Below, in pieces: positions 6,015 through 11,724 of a stretch of DNA of 11,724 nucleotides. Under the pieces are notes generated by a model, which searched no databases, was not told the origin of the DNA, and saw only the letters and a list, made by a program, of their open reading frames with translations. Source of the stretch: Gammaproteobacteria bacterium (GTDB lineage Bacteria; Pseudomonadota; Gammaproteobacteria; Pseudomonadales; Azotimanducaceae_A); assembly GCA_012960755.1 (NCBI GenBank), contig DUAT01000097.1, positions 11,761-23,484 on the forward strand, in the 5' to 3' direction. The first letter of the stretch is position 1. Every line of letters begins with the position of its first letter. Made by a program: the position numbers and the translations under genes.

Positions 6015-6103
6015 TTGAATGAACATCAGCCATTACCGCACATAACCGTAACTAACCGTAACTAACCGTTCTTCTGGAAATGTGGTTTATATTGCTTATC
6101 CTC
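6015..6103. repeat. Dispersed repeat R1, copy 2 (expanded)
   Basis: Direct copy of 3242-3309, starting with the same TTGAATGAACATCAGCCATT and ending with TTATCCTC. It is 21 bp longer, mainly because of about two extra 10-bp units around 6044-6063. With copy 1 it brackets the MFS/GST pair; it also ends 116 bases before the decarboxylase start, so it may contribute to that gene's control region. Confidence 0.75.
6044..6070. repeat. 10-bp tandem repeat AACCGTAACT
   Basis: AACCGTAACT at 6044-6053 and 6054-6063, then a partial unit AACCGTT (6064-6070). The 10-bp period places each unit on the same face of the helix, as in arrayed operators. It occurs only in the right-hand copy of R1 and so arose by expansion there, or was lost in the other. 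Confidence 0.6.
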
Positions 6104-6173
6104 GTGTGATACTGAATTTTAGCGGAACCCCTAATGTAAATGGTGAGCGAGACCGCTTGAAAAAGAGAAACTC

Positions 6174-6218
6174 ATGACCGAGACTTGCGCATTATTGGAA
6201 ATAAGGAACGGATTCTAA
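6174..6218 (+). CDS. Possible 14-codon leader ORF of the decarboxylase
   Basis: ATG at 6174 reads MTETCALLEIRNGF and stops with TAA at 6216-6218, leaving one base before the decarboxylase ATG (6220). The purine-rich AAAAAGAGAAA precedes it. Such tight spacing permits translational coupling, and the decarboxylase's own Shine-Dalgarno (AAGGA, 6203-6207) lies inside this ORF, 12 bases from its start. No run of a single amino-acid codon suggests attenuation. It may be fortuitous. Confidence 0.25.
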   Translation: MTETCALLEIRNGF

Positions 6219-6219
6219 T

Positions 6220-7968
6220 ATGAGCACGATTGACGAACAGCCGCAGGGTACCGAAAGACCGGGCTCGCTTTTCATTGGACCCAAGGGAGAGTACGCCAAG
6301 CAATTCGGTGCACTTTGGCAACATTTACTCGATACCACGATGCACCGGCGCAGCACTCGATTCAATGGCGATCCAGAGTGGGTTTGGGAAAGTCGGGTGA
6401 CCAATAAGCCGCCAGATATCCAAAGGGCACTGGACGAGCTATTGGCTTTACTTCGCGAGGAAATACCCACCTTTAGCCCACGCTATCTGGGTCATATGGT
6501 ATCTGATATCTCGATACCCAGCCTTCTCGGTCATATGGCAATGCTCTTTGAAAATGCCAATCTTGCCTCCCGCGAGGCCGCTGTCGTGGCTTCACGGATT
6601 GAAACTGAATCGATCAACATGCTCGCAAAAATGATAGGACTTGATCCCGGGCCCAGTCGAGGCCACTTCACGTCTGGCGGTACCCTCGCAAACTTTGAGG
6701 CTGTTTGGCGAGCTCGGTACCGACTCGATCATTGGTTAACTCTGGGAATGTGGTTGCGAGCAAACGGGCATACCGAATCATCACTCTTCTCACTGGCGCA
6801 TTGCGGATGGAAGGCCTTCCACCAAGCTATGGATACCCATAAATTGCAGGATAGTGATCTGACCCCTTACAGCGCGGTTCTGCACGGGCCTGTCGCTATT
6901 GACCGAAGGATACGCGATGAACTCGGGGAAACCTGGCCCGAACCCGTCATTCTGGTCCCGGGCAATAAACACTATTCCTGGCCTAAAGCAGCCAATGTGT
7001 TCGGTATGGGAGCAGGTGCCGTCTGGCCTTGTGAACTCGACCCCCAGGGAAGATTGAGTGCGGCTTCGGTTAAATCGCAAATTGAGAGGGCAATACGAGA
7101 GAATCGACCGGTCATGATGGTGGTGTCAGTAGCGGGCACCACAGAACTGGGTATGGTCGACCCTATAGATGAGATCAACGCAGTTCTCGCGGATTATCGC
7201 GACGCAAAGGGCCTCCATATTTGGCATCATGTCGATGCAGCTTATGGCGGCTACCTATGCAGCACTTTAAATGACAAGCTCTGTCAGCTTTCCACGCGGA
7301 GTCAGGATGCGCTTAGGAGTATTAAAGCAGCCAACTCTGTTACGCTGGATCCACACAAGCTCGGGTTTGTGCCCTACGCTTGCGGTGCCTTTTTAGTACC
7401 CGATTCAGAATCTTATTCTGTCTCCAGCCTGCACGCGCCTTATCTAGAAAAGACTCAGGATGTCGAATTCCCTGGTTGGTCCACCACCCTCGAAGGCTCC
7501 CGCGCAGCAACCGGCCCTAGCGCCGTCTGGCTCAGCGCCAAAGTCATGCCTCTCGACGCCTCCGGTCACGGTGCTTTCCTCAACAACAGCCTGACCGTGG
7601 CAAAACAGATCCACACTGCCCTAGGTGAATCCTCTACTCATATTCGAAGGCTGCAAGAAAGCGATACGAATGTCGTGTGCTTCTGTATGGCATCTGACGG
7701 CGACACGCTGTCCCAAGCCAATCGGCGCACGAGTGCCTTATTGGAAGACTTTCGCGCCAGCCCGGAGCTCTCTGTGACTCGCACACATTTAGGTATTGAT
7801 AATTATCAGCGCTTGGTTGGCTCAATTGTCGAGCAATGGCACGGCAATATCGATACAGATCATTTGACCGTGATTCGCATGGTGGTGATGAATCCTTATC
7901 TTAATAACAGCAACATCGTGGATAATATTCAAAAGATTCTCCTGGCTTGCATACCAAGCCAGACATGA
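6220..7968 (+). CDS. PLP-dependent group II decarboxylase, tyrosine-decarboxylase-like
   Basis: A fold-type I pyridoxal-phosphate enzyme of 582 residues, expected to remove CO2 from an amino acid in the cytoplasm. Seen: LFIGPKGEYAKQF (18-30), which matches the N-terminal region of bacterial tyrosine decarboxylases; the phosphate-binding TSGGTLANFEA (151-161); NKHYSWPKAA (249-258) with the His that stacks on the PLP ring; GTTELGMVDPI (306-316); HVDAAYGG (337-344) with the Asp that pairs with the pyridine nitrogen; and VTLDPHKLGF (374-383) with Lys380 as Schiff-base lysine. All catalytic residues are present and the length fits the tyrosine/aspartate (PanP-like) branch better than the short GadB type. 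Substrate cannot be read by eye: tyrosine, aspartate or glutamate are possible. No antiporter is adjacent, unlike acid-resistance or tyramine operons. The start ATG is supported by AAGGA. Confidence 0.88.
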   Translation: MSTIDEQPQGTERPGSLFIGPKGEYAKQFGALWQHLLDTTMHRRSTRFNGDPEWVWESRVTNKPPDIQRALDELLALLREEIPTFSPRYLGHMVSDISIPSLLGHMAMLFENANLASREAAVVASRIETESINMLAKMIGLDPGPSRGHFTSGGTLANFEAVWRARYRLDHWLTLGMWLRANGHTESSLFSLAHCGWKAFHQAMDTHKLQDSDLTPYSAVLHGPVAIDRRIRDELGETWPEPVILVPGNKHYSWPKAANVFGMGAGAVWPCELDPQGRLSAASVKSQIERAIRENRPVMMVVSVAGTTELGMVDPIDEINAVLADYRDAKGLHIWHHVDAAYGGYLCSTLNDKLCQLSTRSQDALRSIKAANSVTLDPHKLGFVPYACGAFLVPDSESYSVSSLHAPYLEKTQDVEFPGWSTTLEGSRAATGPSAVWLSAKVMPLDASGHGAFLNNSLTVAKQIHTALGESSTHIRRLQESDTNVVCFCMASDGDTLSQANRRTSALLEDFRASPELSVTRTHLGIDNYQRLVGSIVEQWHGNIDTDHLTVIRMVVMNPYLNNSNIVDNIQKILLACIPSQT

Positions 7969-8193
7969 GCAAAAACTTAGCCGATGATGCTTGGACAATT
8001 ATCCCCAATAGGGTAGCGCCCGACATAACCTTGTTCGATACCATGGTGTATTAGCTCGGGGCTGCCTTCAGTCCAATGCGAAGATCAGAAAGCTGACTGT
8101 TCCAAAGAGCAACGAAAAAACCTTTAAGAAGCTGAAGAATAAAGGCGATGATAGAAAACACAAAATTGCTGAACAAGGCGGGACACTGATGAC
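7969..8193. other. Intergenic, no gene supported
   Basis: There is no convincing terminator after the decarboxylase. Short open plus-strand stretches exist (7983-8054 and about 8074-8193, the latter Lys-rich), but none has a start with ribosome binding site or a recognisable product. They may be decayed coding remnants. Confidence 0.4.
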
Positions 8194-8415
8194 TTAATGA
8201 CATAACAACATAGTCGCAAGCCCCACCAACCTAACCTCTTCGACTACGAATAGCTGGCATCCTTTAAATCGCAACCTCGAAACGCCGGACTGAGTAACAT
8301 CTAGAATCTGTTCTACCTCAAAGGAAGCAATCCCTAACTCTGATATCGCGACATAGGCAATTAACTTTCGAGCTTTAGACAGCTGCCCATACACTCCATA
8401 ACGTGATAAAACCCC
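8194..8415 (-). pseudogene. RAYT-type transposase relic, C-terminal helix-turn-helix
   Basis: The minus frame is open from a TGA at 8416-8418 to the stop at 8194 and contains KARKLIAYVAISELGIASFE followed by VEQILDVTQSGVSRL. This has the pattern of the DnaA-like C-terminal helix-turn-helix of REP-associated tyrosine transposases (IS200-like Y1 family): an AR-start helix, a conserved ELG, then a recognition helix with QS(A/G)VSRL. The catalytic HUH/Tyr domain is missing, and the residues after SRL (LRFKGCQLFV) diverge from the usual RG ending. I read it as a decayed remnant; the alternative is a small free-standing DNA-binding protein starting with GTG at 8394. A GC-rich double palindrome lies just upstream of its 5' side (8433-8452), as expected near a RAYT. 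Confidence 0.5.
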
Positions 8416-8432
8416 TCAAAAACGCGTAACCG

Positions 8433-8452
8433 GCCAGGCCCTGGCACGCCAG
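8433..8452. repeat. GC-rich alternating palindrome, REP-like
   Basis: GCCAGG-C-CCTGGC (8433-8445) is a perfect palindrome, and its right arm CTGGC (8441-8445) also pairs with GCCAG at 8448-8452. Two mutually exclusive hairpins can form. It lies 15 bp upstream of the RAYT relic; RAYT proteins act on GC-rich palindromic REP sequences. Only one copy is visible in the window. Confidence 0.4.
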
Positions 8453-8596
8453 TCCTGCGATTAAATAAAGTGAGACAGACTCAGAAGGGCTCTACTTCTT
8501 GTATACAGGATTTTGGCTAGTTGTCAGTTCAGGCTTTGTTCCGCTAGGGGTGCGACTTTAGCTTAAGTCATTAACTCATCAGTATCCCTCTGCTCC

Positions 8597-8623
8597 AAAA
8601 AAAAGGGCGCATAAAGCGCCCTT
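8597..8623 (-). terminator. Rho-independent terminator of the TonB-dependent receptor gene
   Basis: On the minus strand AAGGGCGC (8623-8616), loop TTTAT, GCGCCCTT (8610-8603) and a run of T reaching 8597. The 8-bp GC-rich stem with a T tract is a textbook intrinsic terminator, 28 bases after the receptor's stop. Confidence 0.9.
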
Positions 8624-8650
8624 ACCCGGTTTAATACTGCTCAACCATTT

Positions 8651-10945
8651 TTAAAATGATGCAGACAACGTTAGGCCGTAAGTAGCAGGTTCATTCCACC
8701 AGCCGCGAGAAGTCAGGCCACCAATGGTTGACCACCTTTGCTCTCTTTCATCTGTAATATTTCTGCCCCACACGGATACACTATAATTATTCATAGTGTA
8801 GCTGATATTCGCGTTAACATTATTAATGCTATCGAGATGACCTAGCGGGTTGTTCTGAGACTCAGTCTCCAATGCACCTCTGTAACGGTATGACACTCTT
8901 GCCTTAAGATCACCATTGCCAATTTGGGTAGTATAAGAAGTCGTTAAACCAAATGTGTTTTCAGGTGTGTTACGAGGCACTAGAGCTGAATTGTCAGTGA
9001 TAATTCCGTCACCGGTAAGATCAGCAACGTAATTAGCATATTCTGATTTCAAGTAACCATACGTTGCCAAAACGTCCCAAGCATCGCTAACTTGGTACAG
9101 TACCTCTAACTCCAGTCCGTTCATCTCAAGTGAAGAAGCGTTACGAACAACCGTTGCAACATTTGAAAGATCAACTGGAATCAGAATAGATTCCTGTTTG
9201 TCGTCATAGTCTGACCTGAATATGGCTCCGTTAAAAATCATTCTTCCGTCTAGCAGTGTGGTCTTCCAGCCAAACTCATAATTTTTAACATATTCTGGCT
9301 CATAGGAAGGGTCGATAAGATAATTGGCCTGACGAGCAAAGAAACCACCACTCTTAAAGCCTTCGCTATAAGAAGCATAGAACATGCTGTCATCTGTAGG
9401 TTGATACCTTACCCCAAGTTTTGGCGTTGTTTCGGTCCATTTAGCATTAGCAGCGTAAGGATTATAAATCCCCGGCCATGTTTCTCCTCTGTCGGGATAA
9501 TACCCTGGCGCAGATGCTCCACCTACAAAATCCTTTTCTTCTTCTGTCCAGCGGAAGCCTGCTGTTAAAGTCCATTGATCATTGACATACCAGTCTGCTG
9601 AAGCGAACACTGCTGTGGATGTCGTTACCTGGTTCTGACCGTTATTACCAGCTACATCATCTTCCCAGGGAATGCCATCTCTACCAGGCGCCCAAACAGG
9701 ATGACCCAGGCGTGATAATTGATAAAATAAGTCATACACATCCCAACGTTGCTCAAAGTCTGCTTCCCAATCATAAACGCCGGCTATAAACTGAACCTTG
9801 TCTGAAAATTGTGAAGTTACTCTAAATTCATGACTTGATTGCTCCCAGTCATTGAAGAAATTCATTCTTAAAAGATGTACTGGCGCTCCATCAAAGTCTT
9901 GCATATTTTGTTCATCCATATCACGGAGTGAATAAATGTAGGTATACAAGAAATTTTCGGTATCATAATTTGCTGTGACTATCGTAGTTTCGTAATCATT
10001 GTTACTAAAGTTTTTGCCATCAGACTCAGTTGTATCAGGGCCATCATTAGCATTTATTTCACAACCGTTTGCAGGATCAAAGCCAATTTGTGTAAGCGTA
10101 CAAGCTAACTCACCAACTTTGTTCCTATTAGTGTACGCACCTTGCACACTGTTATCTTTCATTATCTCGTAATGAACTTTTAAATTGAATTTATCGTTAG
10201 GTTCCCAAAGCGCAGTGAAACCATAATTTGTCTTGTCGTCTCCACCAACATCTTCTCCGCGCGTTGTGTTACGTACATGTCCATCATGTTCAATTTTAGC
10301 TGCGAATAATTTAAGACCTAACCTATCTTCAATAATGGGGATTTGAACAACACCATTAACATCTTGACGACCAAAACTACCAGTGGTTAGGCTCAGATCA
10401 GCTCCCATTTCATTCAGGGATACCGATGTGCGAATAACATTAAGGATCCCGCCGGTCGTATTTTTACCAAAAAGTGTCCCCTGGGGGCCACGAAGTACTT
10501 CGATACGCTCGATATCAAAATTGTCAAGGAGAACGCCACTTGACGTTCCCAGGAACATACCGTCCATAACAACACCTATCGAGGGTTCGAAGCTTTTATC
10601 ACTTTCAAGTGAGGCGACACCCCTGATCGTAATAGCTGCACCGCTTGCAATACCAGGCGTCCGGTTAATGAACAGATTAGGAGCAAATGCCTGTATGTCC
10701 TCTAAACGGCGTACACTTCCTTCTCGAAGTTGATCGGTAATAGCTGTAACAGCTAACGGAACGTCTTGAATGGACTCATCTTTCTTTCGAGCGGTCACGA
10801 TGACCTCTTCTAAAATGGCTGATCGCTCGCTGGCAAAGACCGCTGCACCATCTGAAACCCAAGCACCTATCGACAAAACACCAATCAAGCTCGCTCGCCC
10901 GATATCCCTCAAACTTGACCTTACTACCTTTACTTGATCCTTCAT
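8651..10945 (-). CDS. TonB-dependent outer-membrane receptor
   Basis: An outer-membrane active-transport porin of 764 residues, powered by TonB-ExbB-ExbD. A basic N-terminus and a hydrophobic stretch (about 19-30) form a probable signal peptide, with cleavage likely near AVFA-S (38-39). The TonB box is EEVIVTARKKDE (46-57). The plug domain covers about 59-175 with DVPLAVTAIT, TIRGV (106-110) and the diagnostic IEVLRGPQGTLFGKNTTGG (148-166). The beta-barrel follows with many aromatic-rich strands and ends in LTLSASF with the terminal Phe needed for BAM assembly. Family style (EEVIVTA with QDVP) is that of the large IROMP-like group in marine and sphingomonad-type bacteria, where substrates include siderophores, vitamins and plant or algal compounds; the substrate here is unknown. 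ATG start has AAGGG seven bases upstream. It has its own promoter and terminator, so it is likely monocistronic. Confidence 0.95.
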   Translation of the reverse strand: MKDQVKVVRSSLRDIGRASLIGVLSIGAWVSDGAAVFASERSAILEEVIVTARKKDESIQDVPLAVTAITDQLREGSVRRLEDIQAFAPNLFINRTPGIASGAAITIRGVASLESDKSFEPSIGVVMDGMFLGTSSGVLLDNFDIERIEVLRGPQGTLFGKNTTGGILNVIRTSVSLNEMGADLSLTTGSFGRQDVNGVVQIPIIEDRLGLKLFAAKIEHDGHVRNTTRGEDVGGDDKTNYGFTALWEPNDKFNLKVHYEIMKDNSVQGAYTNRNKVGELACTLTQIGFDPANGCEINANDGPDTTESDGKNFSNNDYETTIVTANYDTENFLYTYIYSLRDMDEQNMQDFDGAPVHLLRMNFFNDWEQSSHEFRVTSQFSDKVQFIAGVYDWEADFEQRWDVYDLFYQLSRLGHPVWAPGRDGIPWEDDVAGNNGQNQVTTSTAVFASADWYVNDQWTLTAGFRWTEEEKDFVGGASAPGYYPDRGETWPGIYNPYAANAKWTETTPKLGVRYQPTDDSMFYASYSEGFKSGGFFARQANYLIDPSYEPEYVKNYEFGWKTTLLDGRMIFNGAIFRSDYDDKQESILIPVDLSNVATVVRNASSLEMNGLELEVLYQVSDAWDVLATYGYLKSEYANYVADLTGDGIITDNSALVPRNTPENTFGLTTSYTTQIGNGDLKARVSYRYRGALETESQNNPLGHLDSINNVNANISYTMNNYSVSVWGRNITDEREQRWSTIGGLTSRGWWNEPATYGLTLSASF

Positions 10946-10969
10946 TCTAATACCCTTTTACAGTTATTA

Positions 10970-11000
10970 AGTACTGTACTCATTTTATAAAAACAGTCAA
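10970..11000 (-). promoter_or_regulatory. Sigma-70 promoter with overlapping palindromic operator
   Basis: On the minus strand TTGACT (-35, 11000-10995), a 16-base spacer and TACAGT (-10, 10978-10973), 28 bases before the receptor's ATG. The 11-bp palindrome AGTAC-T-GTACT (10970-10980) covers the -10 box, a position where a dimeric repressor would block initiation. It does not look like a Fur box. No regulator gene is visible nearby. Confidence 0.6.
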
Positions 11001-11135
11001 GTTTGTTTTTTTAACACGACGGTTTTATTAAGCTGCCATAGCCTGTTTTGCGTTCTGTTTTCAGGGATGCTTGAGGAAGAAGATAGACCGTTAGCAACCG
11101 TCTCGGAGTGACCTTCTAGACATGGGGTAAAAATG

Positions 11136-11173
11136 GCTCTATTAGGAATTAGAAAGGATATTACACCGCTTTA
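11136..11173. repeat. Dispersed repeat R3, copy B
   Basis: Matches 973-1010 at 31 of 38 positions in the same orientation. Here no transposase fragment accompanies it; repeat R2 lies 30 bases to the right instead. It may be a solo end left by the same kind of element. Confidence 0.55.
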
Positions 11174-11203
11174 TTTTCCAAGGTCTATCACGTTTGTTAT
11201 ACC

Positions 11204-11280
11204 TGTACGTTGTCAGACTATTTGGGACCACTGACACTAAATCGTGAGAGACACTTTTCTGCATAGGGTTGCTCCAGTCT
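11204..11280. repeat. Dispersed repeat R2, copy B
   Basis: Ungapped match to 2714-2790, about 64 of 77 positions, same orientation. In the frame that is open in the other copy there is a TAG here, which argues against a conserved protein. Confidence 0.7.
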
Positions 11281-11437
11281 TTTCTTTGTAGACTGGGTAA
11301 GGCTTTGGGTCTTTCTGAATCAGAAATAACACTGTGCTTTAACATCATACTGGCAACATCTTAATGCCTAGCCAAATCTGACCGCAGCTTTAATACCCCC
11401 ACAGAGCTATACGGGCTGTTTCCCTGGACCACAAAAC

Positions 11438-11724
11438 TTAGAACCTGTATCTAACTTTCACTGTGAAGTTATCTGCCTGAGGATCATCCCAAGGACGTTT
11501 GTACAATTTGCCCAAGCTGCCCTCTTCATCAAATTCAATTATTCTTCCCCCTTTTGAATACACTACATAAAGATAAGCTAGGGGCATGATTTCATAGCGA
11601 TACCTGATCTGGAAAGCTAAATCACTCAAACTAAATGGCGGAAGGGTCATTTCAATGAGGTTCAAGGACCCGGAGACATCTCCAAGATAGGCCTTTGGCT
11701 TTCTAGCCGTGAAAGCGACCATTT
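11438..11724 (-). CDS. DUF5916-like outer-membrane protein, C-terminal part
   Basis: Partial gene: the frame stays open to the window edge and the N-terminal part lies beyond it. The last ~95 residues read as amphipathic beta-strands, with LAFQIRYRYEIMPLAYLYVV, then YSKGG and a final NFTVKVRYRF with a terminal Phe. This pattern (R-Y-R-Y-E, aromatic P-L/S-x-L, V-Y-S-x-G-G, K-V-R-Y-R-F) is what I know from the C-terminal barrel of DUF5916 proteins, which carry an N-terminal carbohydrate-binding-like domain and are often near TonB-dependent receptors. The Met at 11722 is internal, not a start. It has the same strand as the receptor but about 490 bases and two repeats separate them, so a shared operon is unlikely. 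Identity is moderate because only the tail is visible. Confidence 0.6.
   Translation of the reverse strand, partial: MVAFTARKPKAYLGDVSGSLNLIEMTLPPFSLSDLAFQIRYRYEIMPLAYLYVVYSKGGRIIEFDEEGSLGKLYKRPWDDPQADNFTVKVRYRF

Larger units (their letters stand above)
5755..6219. other. Intergenic region between the GST and decarboxylase genes
   Basis: This stretch of 465 bases contains no gene I can support apart from a possible leader ORF. It holds a hairpin CCGCC/GGCGG (5855-5869) without a T tract and a cluster of short GATCA(A/C)C and GGTCAC motifs (5927-5933, 5955-5961, 5970-5976, 5989-5995, 5997-6003). It also holds repeat R1 copy 2 (6015-6103) with an internal 10-bp tandem repeat, and the decarboxylase leader (6174-6218). 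Promoter and operator of the decarboxylase must lie here, but no consensus promoter stands out. Confidence 0.5.
11001..11437. other. Intergenic region with repeats R3 and R2
   Basis: No gene is supported between the receptor promoter and the partial gene at the right edge. R3 copy B (11136-11173) and R2 copy B (11204-11280) lie 30 bases apart in the middle. The minus-strand 68-codon frame at 11142-11348 runs through both repeats and is judged spurious. Confidence 0.55.

Noticed and set aside
6790..7178. Minus-strand ORFs inside the decarboxylase gene
   Set aside because: They are antisense shadows of a gene whose catalytic motifs are all on the plus strand.
8074..8193. Lys-rich plus-strand open stretch after the decarboxylase
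   Set aside because: No start with ribosome binding site and no recognised family; too short to separate from chance.
10383..10733. 116-codon plus-strand ORF opposite the TonB receptor plug domain
   Set aside because: It is antisense to a strongly conserved plug region and has a low-complexity, Arg/Ser/Pro-rich composition typical of a shadow frame.
11142..11348. 68-codon minus-strand ORF
   Set aside because: It spans R2 and R3 in a frame different from the one open in the other R2 copy, has no recognisable product and looks fortuitous.
1..11724. CRISPR array, rRNA, intact tRNA, toxin-antitoxin or phage-defence cluster
   Set aside because: I looked for regularly spaced repeats, rRNA/tRNA cores and paired small ORFs and found none that hold up; the repeats present are dispersed single pairs.

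Overview
The window looks like an accessory, heavily rearranged stretch of a Gram-negative chromosome, most probably a marine-type gammaproteobacterium. The support is an outer-membrane TonB-dependent receptor with TonB box and terminal Phe, a close YghU homologue, an IS91-family transposase relic, a REP-associated tyrosine transposase (RAYT) relic, and a tRNA 3'-end fragment of a form I associate with gammaproteobacterial tRNA-Phe. No taxon can be assigned more precisely by eye.

Layout. Positions 1-87 may hold the last codons of a plus-strand gene. An AT-rich minus-strand gene for a six-helix voltage-gated K+ channel follows (125-874). From about 970 to 1850 lie debris of an IS91-like element (C-terminal transposase fragment, minus) and, running into it on the plus strand, the hydrophobic tail of an unrecognised membrane protein that ends before a good intrinsic terminator. 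A small helical protein of unknown function is at 2032-2526 (minus). Positions 2527-3465 are gene-poor and hold a dispersed repeat (R2), GTTACA(T) iterons next to a tRNA 3'-end fragment (a probable attachment-site relic), a palindrome cluster and the first copy of repeat R1.

The middle is the best-preserved part: a YcaD-like MFS transporter (minus, 3466-4734) diverges from a YghU-type glutathione S-transferase (plus, 4906-5754). The pair is enclosed by two direct copies of R1 (3242-3309 and 6015-6103). The right copy carries an extra 10-bp-period tandem repeat and lies just upstream of a PLP-dependent decarboxylase of the tyrosine-decarboxylase-like group II family (6220-7968), which may have a 14-codon leader ORF. 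Then come a RAYT helix-turn-helix relic with nearby GC-rich palindromes, an intrinsic terminator, a 764-residue TonB-dependent receptor (minus, 8651-10945) with a clear promoter and overlapping palindrome, second copies of repeats R2 and R3, and the C-terminus of a DUF5916-like protein running off the right edge.

Functionally, the transporter/GST pair suggests export and thiol-based handling of a small molecule, the decarboxylase would make an amine or CO2 from an amino acid, and the receptor imports a large or scarce substrate. Nothing in the sequence proves that these act together. The most notable pattern is several genes separated by paired dispersed repeats and mobile-element relics, as expected of a region assembled by repeated insertion and recombination.
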